Shown here: positions 10,613-22,345 of the stretch, one piece after another | How positions within the stretch are numbered: position 1 is the stretch's first letter | Layout: each line of letters opens with the position of its first letter | Source: Petrolisthes cinctipes | Taxonomy: Eukaryota > Arthropoda > Malacostraca > Decapoda > Porcellanidae | DNA length: 64,000 bases | Assembly: GCA_033782935.1 (NCBI GenBank) | Contig: JAWQEG010000723.1 | Span: 124,001 to 188,000 of the forward strand | Reading direction: 5' to 3' | Program-made: the position numbers and the translations under genes | The notes under the pieces: generated by a model | What the model was told of the DNA's origin: nothing | Database searches by the model: none | The model's input: the letters and a program-made list of their open reading frames with translations, nothing else

Positions 10613-13600
10613 GGGCCGGATCCAAGAAACTTAACAACGTCGGTAACTCGAGTTAGCGACGTCGGCCACTACCGACGCGATCCAAGAAGCAAAATGATGA
10701 CGTCACGGGCGCGTTAGCGACGTCGTTAATAACAACACCTCGGGAGGTGTAGTAAAAGCTGGTAGAAGTTAACGACGTGCACCATATGGGCTCAGATATC
10801 ATCATATTTAGTGAATATTTCTCATTGATTACAGTGGAAATTGATATCAATATATATTTAAAGACGGCAAGATGTAAACAAAGTGCCGTTAAACACGCAA
10901 AAAGCATGCTAGACAACATTTCAAGTACTGCTTGTACTGTACATCGGTGACTGGTCTCACACTGCCAGTCAGCGGACTGAGGCTACTTCACCATGGACTA
11001 CGTGTTGGCTGACATGGCAGCAAGGGCTCTAAGGAGAGAGAGGTGCTTTCGAGACCGTCTGGACCCTCTAGCTCTCAATGACAACGAGCTGATAAGGCAC
11101 TACCACTTTCCTCGGCATGAGCTGACGCAGCTCATTGATCGATGAGTTCTCACCCCTGCTGAGGAGAAGAACAAGGCGAGGAAATCCCATACTGCCACAT
11201 ACCCAGCTATTGATTGCCTTGAGAGTGTATACCAGTGGCTCCTTTCACCATGTTAATTGGAGACACAAGAGGTGAGTAAAATATAATGCGTATTATTTTC
11301 TTTTCTTTTTAGTTTTAAAAGTTAGGCTAGTGGTTACTCCTCCCTAATTTACTGTAGCCTATCTATAGATATCTTCTCAATGTATTATCCTCAGATTTCC
11401 TTAACATAATTTATGTATATATCAAATCAAGTAAAAAATATTAATATATACATATACTGTACTGTATATGAAATATATAAATTAATTAAGTATAACCAAT
11501 AAAATATTTTTTTTTATTCTAAATACTGTATTTCAATTTGTCCATTATACTAAGATTTATTTAGACTTGATGCTCAAAGATGCATTGTTTGTGCCATACC
11601 TTTTCAAGGATAAAGAATATCAGCAATTTACATAAGCAAGTACCATATAAGATAAGCATATCATATCATAATAAAGGTCTTGAAACACATGAGAAAAATT
11701 GGTTGAATACGAAATGGCTCTATTGTACTTTGTAACCTGTTTTCATTATTGCTTATCGTGTCATTAATAACTGTAAGCATGATGCAGTATGTTTTCTGAT
11801 ACAGTTTGTCCTAATAGTGGCCAAAGTAATAGGAGCTGCATATATACAGTGCTGTATCATACTGTACTTTTTGCATAAATAAAATCTTTTGTGAACAATG
11901 TTTGGACTGCATAAACAACCCACTATAATATTTAAATTTCTTCACTACTCTATTACAATTAAATATTGTACATGGGTTTCTAGGCAGCATAGGGTTGCAG
12001 TCAAGTAATTTTAACACAAATTGTATTATTACAGTTTAAAAACCTAGCCAAACAATACTATAATATTTTTTATCATGCAACAAATATACATATTGAATAA
12101 ATAACGATTATTGCAGGTCCAACACAAGCAAGCATCAGCAGAATATTCACCAGAATAACAAACATCATGAGTACCAAGGCTGCTGAGGAAATTAATATGC
12201 CATCAACACCACAACAGTTGTGAACATCAGCCCAAGCCTTCAGCAGGGTCAGCAACTTCCCACGAGTAATTGAAGCTATAGATGGTAAGCTTCATAGTTT
12301 TATTGATGAAATCCATAATGCTAGTTGTTTTCCTTGTTGTTAGAACCCAATCATATAGAGACATGATTCATAATAAATGATCAGTCTCCCCCCACCAACA
12401 TTGTTGTGATTCTTGGCTCTACAACATACAAGGTGTAAGAGAGGTAACAGTTTTTTACCCTCAATATTAACTTCAACCTTGCCTTGTGTACTTTCCTCTT
12501 GAGGAATTATATTGGTTTGGCTTATATAATACTGTACCTGTATACAGTCCTGTATATACTATGTCATTCCTTTGTTTAGAGTATGAGGCAGACAGATAAA
12601 ATTGATCCTATTGTTACACAATATATTAATGTTTATGCTATGTATGCAGGTACACACGTTGCCATCAAGGCTCCAAGTATTGATGAGGCCATGTACTGTA
12701 CGTCAATAGAAAAAGATTAAATTCACTAAACTTTCAAGTTGTTTGTGAAGGAAATGGCTTGATCATCAATTATTCTGCCAGATTTCCAGGTACTGTACTG
12801 TATTTCATGTACCTAGATTTAAATAATTGGTGTAAATAAGAAATTTTGTGTAAGATACTGTTTAGTATATGGTCTATATTATTGCATACCCTTGTATATG
12901 AAAAATTTCCCAAAACCTGCATGGTTATATCTCTTTAAAAATCAAGTTTGATATAAAAAGTCTTCCCATTGACACTAGGGTTGCCAAGTGTATTAAATCA
13001 TTATATATATGTGAGGGCTTCTTGGCATAACATTTGAAGTAGAACCACATGCTTTAATACATGTATCACTTTGCAGGATCCACTTATGATGCCTACATTT
13101 GAAGGAACAGCAACTTGAGGCAACACTTTAGTAGAGGCACTTTGGGGACTACTTACTCCTAGGTTGGTATCAGGAGATGTTTTAACAAGTGTACAGTTCT
13201 AAGGCTGTATGATATACATATTCCTCCCAGATGAGTTTATGTTTGGTTATATATGTATGTACAGTATGTATAAATAGTTCATCTTTCTGGTAACAATGTG
13301 TTGCAGGTGACAGTGGGTACCCATTGGAGCCTTTTCTCATGACCCCAGTCACCAATCCTACAAATGAGGCAGAAGAACTCTACTACAGGGCCCTTGTAAA
13401 AACAAGGGTCATTGTGGAGCGGACCTTAGGAGTTGTGAAAAATCGCTTCAGGTGAGGAAGTGACTTTTTAATATCCCTTCGGTTTCAACAAATCACAAGC
13501 AAACTCTATATATAGTTATAATTTGCTCCCTCTCCAAACCTCAATTCTAATTTCATAAGAGTTTCCAATCAATGGCAAGGTTTCTAAATCTTTTGACTTT

Positions 13601-15488
13601 ATAATGAAATGAAAATTTCACCTTTATTAATGTATTTCATATGATTACTTTTTGTTCACATTGGTCCATAAAATCCACTGTTACATTTTCCTTTTATATC
13701 CCTCTAATAAATGGTATCTAACAGATGTATTCATCGGTTTGGTGGAGAATTACAGTACACTCCTCTGAGATCTGCAAAGATTGTAAGTGCTTGTCTCCTG
13801 CTGCACAACCGGTGTGTCAGTAGGAGTATTCCTGACCCTAACAATGTAAGTATACACTGTGGCTTAGTATTTATTGTAGCATTAACTTACCTTACTGTGC
13901 TACTATATAAGTACAATGAGACACCAGTAATTACTTCAATTACAGTAATTATTATAATACTGTACAATGCAATCTCTGCAATTGCACTGCTTCAACCCTG
14001 AAGTTTGTTTTAATATATCAATGTTTTTCAGTGATTTCTAAAATCCCTTAATACCTTCATTTTCCAGCATCTACCAGAAGAGGACATGCCTATTGAGGCC
14101 CATGTAGTTGGAGCTGGTGATCGTGGTGGCACGGGTAGACAGACACATGACGAGATCATACCGGAGTTTTATGGTCGAAAGGGGTTTAAAAAAAATAAAA
14201 TTATGTCTTGGTTACTAGTGTATTTATTTACCAACTTATTATGCCTGTGTCTGTTGGTGTTTTGCTATATGTTTTTTAATGTGGCATGTGACAGAGTGTT
14301 TGGTAACATTGGTACAGTATTGGCATGCAGAATCACCAAACTATATATATACTGTATATCTATTTCCTAAGTTGGTGTTATCGGTTATATTTACATTACG
14401 ATTACATGGTTTTTCCAATGGTATCTTGAATGTTTATTGTGTTGCTGGAATGTGTGACTGTATGCAGTTCAGTGTTATTTACAGTATGCTCCTAACTTAG
14501 CTAGGAGCATGCTATTACTGTCTTCCCTACCATGACAACACTGTATGCTCCTAGCCAAATTAGTAGCATACTGTATGCAACACATCCTGATCCAAAGTTA
14601 TTTTCCTTATTTCTCAATAAACACGCTTACAATAGAAGCCAGCACTATAATGGCTTCAGCTGCTTGTCTCTGTGCTGCTGCACTTTCTCTAATAGCAGCT
14701 GTGGCTTCTTGCTGACTCCATCATCACTTCTAGGATGTCCCTAATGTCCTCTTGTGCATGGAGGAAGTTTGGCAACAATACGTATTCTGCTGTGTGTTCA
14801 GAATAAACAATGTTATTAAATGATCTTCAGGGAATGGATCATGGATTCACCACTATAAGCACTGACAGGAGGTGGGAACAGGATTAGAATATTGGGTATT
14901 AGTTAGATGGCAGAGCACAGAGTGCTACGAAAATAGAACACAGTACACTACTGTAAATACAGCACTGTGTTATACATCATTGTTTTAAACAAAATACAAG
15001 TATGTTAATAATTAATGAAATGCTAAAACCAAGTACTGTATACTGAATGATTAATGTAATTACCATACAAAGAGTGCATAAAATCAATAAGCATTTCATA
15101 ACCTTTTCATTATTTACATTTCGTATGACTCCAAAAACTATTTTCTGATACTAAATAAAATCTGTGGACGTACCTGCTGTGTTTGAAACGAAAAAGTGGA
15201 GTACACTTAGTAGAGCGATACGAAGACACTTGTTTTGACAGCTGCCAGCTGATCGCGGTTTTTAAACAAACGCGCCATGTCGCACGCTTCGTGATTGGCT
15301 ACGAGGTGTCCATGACGTCATTGATGACTCTAGCCAATCAGAGGCGTGTACCAGTTACCGCGCTCCTAACAACAGGCGGGCAGAGGCTTCTTGAATCAGG
15401 GCGAAGTTAACGACGCCTGCGTGTAGTTAGTTATTACCGACATCGGTATTAGCAACGCATCGCTAAACAATCTCTTTGGATTCCACCC
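10613..15488 (+). mobile_element. Harbinger element A (left half of the inverted pair)
   Basis: The 5' end is GGGCCGGATCCAAGAAACTT and the 3' end is the reverse complement of GGGTGGAATCCAAAGAGATT, an imperfect terminal inverted repeat. The flanks are CAG (10610-10612) and CTG (15489-15491), which fits the CWG preference known for PIF/Harbinger, though here the two differ. The element carries a multi-exon transposase pseudogene. It is 4.88 kb long. Confidence 0.85.
10993..14195 (+). pseudogene. Harbinger transposase, multi-exon, copy A
   Basis: The start is ATG at 10993 (context CACCATGG). Recognisable exons are 10993-11270 (RERCFRDRLDPLALND), about 12116-12285 (ISRIFTRIT ... VIEAIDG, the first catalytic D), about 12652-12790 (THVAIKAPSIDEA), about 13076-13160 (TYDAYIWKEQQL), about 13309-13451 (GDSGYPLEPFLMTP and VIVERTLGVVKNRFR; second D and E), about 13725-13848 (CIHRFGGELQYTP ... 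ACLLLHNRC) and about 14068-14195. In-frame stops occur in the first exon (TGA near 11141), the second (TGA near 12224) and the third. The order and motifs match HARBI1-type DDE transposases. Confidence 0.85.
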
Positions 15489-15569
15489 CTGGTCAGGGGC
15501 ACTACTGTCAGGCAACCCGGTTGCTCGGGTCGTCGATTTGGCATCTTCTATTTACGCCAGGCAACCCAG
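15489..15569. other. Spacer between the two inverted Harbingers
   Basis: This 81-bp joint includes CTG and CAG insertion-site triplets at its edges. Inside is a copy of the host element's terminal motif (TCTTCTATTTACGCCA), so both Harbingers inserted into duplicated terminal sequence of the host transposon. Confidence 0.7.
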
Positions 15570-18500
15570 GGGTGGAATCCAAAGAGATTGTTTAGCGACG
15601 CGTCGCTAATACCGATGTCGTTAATAACTAACTACACGCAGGCGTCGTTAACTTCGCCCTGATCCAAGAAGCCTCTGCCCGCCTGTTGTTAGGAGCGCGG
15701 TAACTGGTACACGCCTCTGATTGGCTAGAGTCATCAATGACGTCATGGACACCTCGTAGCCAATCACGAAGCGTGTGACATGGCGCGTTTGTTTAAAAAC
15801 CGCGATCAGCTGGCAGCTGTCAAAACAAGTGTCTTCGTATCGCTCTACTGAGTGTACGCGACTTTTTCATTTCAAACACAGCAGGTACGTCCACAGTTTT
15901 TATTTAGTATCAGAAAATAGTTTTTGAAGTCATACGAAATGTAAATAATGAAAAGGTTATGAAATGCTTATTGATTTTATGCACTCTTTGTATGGTAATT
16001 ACATTAATCATTCAGTATACAGTACTTGGTTTTAGCATTTCATTAATTATTAACATACTTGTATTTTGTTTAAAACAATGATGTATAACACAGTGCTGTA
16101 TTTACAGTAGTGTACTGTGTTCTATTTTCGTAGCACTCTGTGCTCTGCCATCTAACTAATACCCAATATTCTAATCCTGTTCCCACCTCCTGTCAGTGCT
16201 TATAGTGGTGAATCCATGATCCATTCTCTGAAGATCATTTAATAACATTGTTTATTCTGAACACACAGCAGAATACGTATTGTTGCCACACTTCCTCCAT
16301 GCACAAGAGGACATTAGGGACATCCTAGAAGTGATGATGGAGTCAGCAAGAAGCCACAGCTGCTATTAGAGAAAGTGCAGCAGCACAGAGACAAGCAGCT
16401 GAAGCCATTATAGTGCTGGCTTCTATTGTAAGAGTGTTTATTGAGAAATAAGGAAAATAACTTTGGATCAGGATGTGTTGCATACAGTATGCTACTAATT
16501 TGGCTAGGAGCATACAGTGTTGTCATGGTAGGGAAGACAGTAATAGCATGCTCCTAGCTAAGTTAGGAGCATACTGTAAATAACACTGAACTGCATACAG
16601 TCACACATTCCAGCAACACAATAAACATTCTAAGATCCCATTGGAAAAACCATGTAATCGTAATGTAAATATAACCGATAACACCAACTTAGGAAATAGA
16701 TATACAGTATATATATAGTTTGGTGATTCTGCATGCCAATACTGTACCAATGTTACCAAACATTCTGTCACATGACACATTAAAAAAACATATAGCAAAA
16801 CACCAACAGACACAGACATAATAAGTTGGTAAATAAATACACTAGTAACCATGACATAATTTTATTTTTTTAAACCCCCTTTCGACCATAAAACTCCGGT
16901 ATGATCTCGTCACGTGTCTGTCTACCCGTGCCACCACGATCACCAGCTCCAACTACATGGGCCTCAATAGGCATGTCCTCTTCTGGTAGATGCTGGAAAA
17001 TGAAGGTATTAAGGGATTTTAGAAATCACTGAAAAACATTGATATATTAAGACAAACTTCAGGGTTGAAGCAGTGCAATTGCAGAGATTGCATTGTACAG
17101 TATTATAATAATTACTGTAATTGAAGTAATTACTGGTGTCTCATTGTACTTATATAGTAGCACAGTAAGGTAAGTTAATGCTACAATAAATACTAAGCCA
17201 CAGTGTATACTTACATTGTTAGGGTCAGGAATACTCCTACTGACACACCGGTTGTGCAGCAGGAGACAAGCACTTACAATCTTTGCAGATCTCAAAGGAG
17301 TGTACTGTAATTCTCCACCAAACCGATGAATACATCTGTTAGATACCATATATTAGAGGGATATAAAAGGAAAATGTAACAGTGGATTTTATGGACCAAT
17401 GTGAACAAAAAGTAATCATATGAAATACATTAATAAAGGTGAAATTTTCATTTCATTATAAAGTCAAAAGATTTAGAAACCTTGCCATTGATTGGAAACT
17501 CTTATGAAATTAGAATTGAGGTTTGGAGAGGGAGCAAATTATAACTATATATAGAGTTTGCTTGTGATTTGTTGAAACCGAAGGGATATTAAAAAGTCAC
17601 TTCCTAACCTGAAGCGATTTTTCACAACTCCTAAGGTCAGCTCCACAATGACCCTTGTTCTTACAAGGGCCCTGTAGTAGAGTTCTTCTGCCTCATTTGT
17701 GGGATTGGTGACTGGGGTCATGAGAAAAGGCTCCAATGGGTACCCACTGTCACCAGCAACACATTGTTACCAGAAAGATGAACTATTTATACATACTGTA
17801 CATACATATATAACCAAACATAAATTCACATGGGAGGAATATGTATATCATACAGCCTTAGAACTGTACACTTGTTAAAACATCTCATGATACCAACCTA
17901 GGAGTAAGTAGTCCCCAAAGTGCCTCTACTAAATTGTTGCCTCAAGTTGCTGTTCCTTCAAATGTAGGCATCATAAGTGGATCCTGCAAAGTGATACATG
18001 TATTAAAGCATGTGGTTCTACTTCAAATGTTATGCCAAGAAGCCCTCACATATATATAATGTTTTAATACACTTGGCAACCCTAGTGTAAATGGGAAGAC
18101 TTTTATATCAAACTTGATTTTTAAAGGAGATATAACCATGCAGGTTTTGGGAAATTTTTCATATACAAGGGTATGCAATACCATATACTAAACAGTATCT
18201 TACACAAAATTTCTTATTTACACACATTATTTAAATCTAGGTACATGAAATACAGTACAGTACCTGGAAATCTGGCAGAATAATTGATGATCAAGCCATT
18301 TCCATCACAAATAACTTGAAAGTTTAGTTAATTTAATCTTTTTCTATTGACGTACAGTACATGGCCTCATCAATACTTGGAGCCTCGATGGCAACGTGTG
18401 TACCTGCATACATAGCATAAACATTAATATATTGTGTAACAATAGGATCAATTTTATCTGTCTGCCTCATACTCTAAACTAAGGAATGACATAGTATATA

Positions 18501-19496
18501 CAGGACTGTATACAGGTACAGTATTATATAAGCCAAACCAATATAATTCCTCAAGAGGAAAGTACACAAGTTAAGGTTGAAGTTAATATTGAGGGTAAAA
18601 AACTGTTACCTCTCTTACACCTTGTATGTTGTAGAGCCAAGAATCACAACAATGTTGGTGGGGGGAGACTGATCATTTATTATGAAGCATGTCTCTATAT
18701 GATTGGGTTCTAACAACAAGGAAAACAACTAGCATTATGGATTTCATCAATAAAACTATGAAGCTTACCATCTATAGCTTCAATTACTGGTGGGAAGTTG
18801 GTGACCCTGCTGAAGGCTTGGGCTGATGTTCACAACTGTTGTGGTGTTGATGGCATATTAATTTCCTCAGCAGCCTTGGTACTCATGATGTTTGTTATTC
18901 TGGTGAATATTCTGCTGATGCTTGCTTGTGTTGGACCTGAAATAATCGTTATTTATTCAATATGTACTCATCAATGAGCTGCGTCAGCTCATGCCGAGTT
19001 AAGTGGTAGTGCCTTATCAGCTCGTTGTCATTGAGAGCTAGAGGGTCCAGACTGTCTCGAAAGCACCTCTCTCTCCTTAGAGCCCTTGCTGCCATGTCAG
19101 CCAACACGTAGTCCATGGTGAAGTAGCCTCAGTCCGCTGACTGGCAGTGTGGGACCAGTCACCGATGTACAGTACAAGCAGTACTTGAAATGTTGTCTAG
19201 CATGCTTTTTGCGTGTTTAACGGCACTTTGTTTACATCTTGCCGTCTTTAAATATATATTGATATCAATTTCCACTGTAATCAATGAGAAATATTCACTA
19301 AATATGCTGATATCTGAGCCCATATGGTGCACGTCGTTAACTTCTACCAGCTTTTACTACACCTCCCGAGGTGTTGTTATTAACGACGTCGCTAACGCGC
19401 CCGTGACGTCATCATTTTGCTTCTTGGATCGCGTCGGTAGTGGCCGACGTCGCTAACTCGAGTTACCAACGTTGTTAAGTTTCTTGGATCCGGCCC
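15570..19496 (-). mobile_element. Harbinger element B (inverted copy of A)
   Basis: B is the reverse-complement partner of A with the same end sequences and perfect CAG duplications (15567-15569 and 19497-19499). At 3.93 kb it is shorter because it lacks about 0.95 kb corresponding to A 11135-12085, the first intron and the end of exon 1. Sequence identity with A is high throughout, with scattered single-base differences. Confidence 0.88.
16871..19116 (-). pseudogene. Harbinger transposase, copy B
   Basis: This is the mirror image of the copy A transposase: start CAT at 19114-19116 and C-terminal segment near 16871. The GDSGYPLEPFLMTP block (about 17755-17600) shows the catalytic-E helix altered: VELTLGVV here against VERTLGVV in A. 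The internal deletion fuses the shortened first exon (HELTQLIDEY) directly to the sequence before exon 2. Stops are shared with A, so both descend from an already dead parent or have exchanged sequence. Confidence 0.82.
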
Positions 19497-19499
19497 CAG

Positions 19500-20383
19500 G
19501 TCACCCCAACCCGGGTTGGTCGGAGGGCAACCCGGAGCAACCCATCTCGATAGCAGGGTTACGTGGCGGTATCTGGCAACTTTTATAGGTTGCTCATCAG
19601 CTGATGCTACCAAAACAAACACTGGTAAGGCCTCTTACAGAAATATATATGATATATGAGACGTTATCTTCAAAATACATAAAGGACATTTGATTTTGAA
19701 GTGGCATGAGTACTTTAATCAGTAGCATTGGAGGTAAATGTCTATTATTATGCACAACCAGCCACAACCAACTCAAGAGGGGGTGCTGGACTGAAGTACA
19801 GAAGAAGAGTTCTTCTTCCTGTAACTGCAGTTTTTCCTCGCAAATGTCAGCCTGACATGCTATAGAAATTGTTGATTGAAATACTGGACACCAAAGTGTG
19901 GGTAGAGTAACCAGGAAATATTATTGAAAGATGTGCCGCTTTTTTATATCTCTGATTTGTATTCCATTATTTTTATGATGAAATTAAAGGGCATCAGTGC
20001 ATTTTGAGCATGCTTGACCCTCTAATAACTTAACATAAAAGGCTCCACACACTGTTGTTTGTCCAAGTTAAGTCCCAGTAGTCTGCATTTGTTAGATCTT
20101 GGTAATTTACCCAGGTTAGGTCCCAGTAATTTGGTCAAGTCCAGTTCAGTTAGCTTGGGTTAAGTCTGGCTGATTCAGGAACAGAAAAATATTAAATATT
20201 TTATGGATTGCTTGCCAATGTTACCCATCAAACTTCAAATAAGTAGACCCTGGGATTATTTAAATGTCCAAAATTGTTTCGGTAAAATTATATATTCCAT
20301 ATCTTTTGCTCTATTTAAAGTACCCTGTTGTACTATTGAGGTGTTTCTGTGTTAAATTTTAAAAACCCTATATATTACCCACA
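19500..20383. other. Non-coding part of the host Harbinger-like element
   Basis: No gene is supported. Near the left edge lies a cluster of CAACCCGGG-type motifs (19507-19540) that recurs at 22240-22320 at the other end of the element, a subterminal repeat pair. Confidence 0.5.
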
Positions 20384-20877
20384 GGGTTGTTTTTATGAAG
20401 TTGGTTCCAGCTACAAAAGTTATGCTGCAAGAGGAACTTGTGTGTTGGAACCAGCATATCAAAAACCCGATTTGGATCCTGATGACCCTGGTGTGCCATT
20501 ACCTCCCATACCATCACCTGCTGTACCATCATCAGTGAATATACAGCCACCTACAACAGCTCCAATTCCCCCAACAACAAAAGCAAGTGCTTCCACTGGT
20601 ACTTCACAACAAGGGACTGTGCCATCACATCAACTGCGGGTAGTAGGTGGAGGTTAACTTCCACCATCCCATAATACTGAAGTGAGAAAGCTACTCACTT
20701 AAGATGTAGACTTACTTAAAGAAAATATTCAAGTGGTCAAAGACAGTGAAGCCAGCAGGGCAGAGCATATGAAAGAAATTATTAAAGAACTGCAAAGTTA
20801 TAATGAAAATTATGAAAAATCAAACTCACGATTAAGATGAAAGCAGAAAACGAGGCAACATGAGTCTGACAATGAAT
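20384..20877 (+). pseudogene. C-terminal exon of a transposon-encoded partner protein
   Basis: An AG acceptor precedes a frame encoding YEVGSSYKSYAARGTC, a proline/threonine/serine-rich linker (about 20480-20640) and, after a TAA at about 20656, a charged coiled-coil-like stretch (DVDLLKENIQVVKDSEASRA) with a further stop near 20694. The layout resembles the end of the Myb/SANT-like second protein of Harbinger elements, but no DNA-binding domain is visible. It is a fragment at best. Confidence 0.5.
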
Positions 20878-21569
20878 AAAGAAATATCATCCTTGATGCA
20901 ATATGTATATATACTAGTTTATTCTGAATGGCCCTAGTTTGTGTTGTATTTTTATGTACTGTACTGGTTTATACTGGCCCTAGTTGCTGGTTTATTGTCA
21001 CAAGAGAATACTGTATCTAGAATTTTAAGTTGTTAAATTAATTCAGTTTTATGTTGTGTAGAGTGTGTGTGTGTTGGACTGGAGTTGGGAACCTGGTAAA
21101 CCTAATGATATTATATTTCTCTAGAGATCAGAATGTTAGGGCAGGGGATATCCTTTTCAACAGATCCCCATTCTTGTAGTAATTTATTGTTTGTTCCTAT
21201 TTTAATTTTCCTTTAAATAACCGGTTTCCTGTTATGCTTTCCCTATTTACCCTGAATTCCATTTACCATTTGGCTTCCCACAGTCCCAGAGATTAAATAT
21301 ACACAATAATAATCACAATCATGTATTTAATTTTAACCTACTTTTACAGAACCATGTTTGCCATAAATGAAATCAACAGTTAAACCCAAATCATTATTTA
21401 CAGAAGTACATTCACTATTGATTGGGTTTTTAATCATACTTGTAAGCATGCTCAAGTTTTTCTGGTACAATTTTATTGAAAGAATTACCGTTTTGTAGCA
21501 GTGTTGCCAGATTCGGCTTGGTCCTAGTATTTTGCCCCGGTAATTTCCTGTACTTTACCACTGTTATTT

Positions 21570-21687
21570 CCCGATAGTTTGCCCAGGTTAGGTCCCAGTA
21601 GTCTGCCCAGGTTAGGTCCCGGTAGTCTGCCCAGGTTAGGTCTCTGTAGTCTGATGCGGTCTAGGTTAGGTTAGGTTAGGTAATTTC
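21570..21687 (+). repeat. Short minisatellite of about 24 bp units ending in (GGTTA)n
   Basis: Three or more units of CCCAGGTTAGGTCCCAGTAG-type sequence run into CTAGGTTAGGTTAGGTTAGG at about 21661-21681. The last part is the arthropod telomere-type pentamer. Related single units occur near 20060-20170. Confidence 0.75.
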
Positions 21688-22008
21688 AAAATGCCCCATT
21701 TGAATGGGGCATTTGGGGAGGAAGTGCCAAAGAAGAAAATAGTCTTAGAATGGTCTAAATAAGTGGGTAATGAAGGTAGGAAAACCTTATGCAAGAACGG
21801 TAATTCATTCAATATTTAGTTTTTCTTATTGACTCTTGTATGAAAAAAACACATGTTTCTCCAATTTGTCGAGAATGGTTACTGTCCTATTTGCAGCCAC
21901 AAATTATACTCCTTGCAATTGCAAAGTATAGTCTGCTGCACAGATCCATGAACAATCTGAGAGTAGCTTTTTAATGAAGCTAACACATGGCCAATGGCTG
22001 GCATCAGT

Positions 22009-22114
22009 CACATTTCCACTTGAGAAACCCATAACTACATTATCAAGTTGATATTGTAGTTATGGGTTTCTCAAGTGGAAATGTGATATTATGTTGATAG
22101 TATCAACATAATAT
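22009..22114. repeat. Two adjacent perfect hairpins
   Basis: The left arm 22009-22039 (CACATTTCCACTTGAGAAAC and on) pairs with 22055-22085 around a 15-base loop. The second hairpin, 22086-22114, pairs ATATTATGTTGATA with its complement around a 1-base loop. This is typical of a decayed foldback element. Confidence 0.8.
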
Positions 22115-22345
22115 ATGCAGGTAGGGAAACACTCGATTTGTCATCAAATTCTGAGAGTGCCGAGCATAATGCTGGGAAAAACTGCTCTGCTGAGTTTTGT
22201 GATGCCATCTTCAATGTTTACAAACAAAGGAACTTTAACCCGGGTTGGTGGTCGGCGTGTTCTATTTACACCATACAACCCGGGTCTTTCGGAGCAACCC
22301 AGGTTGCCAACCCGGGTTGATCGAGTGGCATAAATAGAAGACGCC

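Larger units (their letters stand above)
10582..22345. mobile_element. Harbinger-like element with perfect 20-bp terminal inverted repeats, hosting two further transposons
   Basis: The ends GGCGTCTTCTATTTATGCCA (10582-10601) and its reverse complement (22326-22345) match perfectly over 20 bases. A variant of the same motif (TCTTCTATTTACGCCA) recurs at about 15545, and another (GTTCTATTTACACCA) at about 22259. The internal part from 19500 carries a remnant of a second-protein gene but no transposase. Two Harbingers lie inserted next to the left end. The superfamily is inferred from the partner-protein remnant and from context. Confidence 0.65.

Noticed and set aside
14086..14500. Frames at 14086-14370 and 16601-16852 as separate small membrane proteins
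   Set aside because: They start in the transposase C-terminal exon and run into AT-rich transposon sequence. They are mirror copies in the inverted Harbingers.
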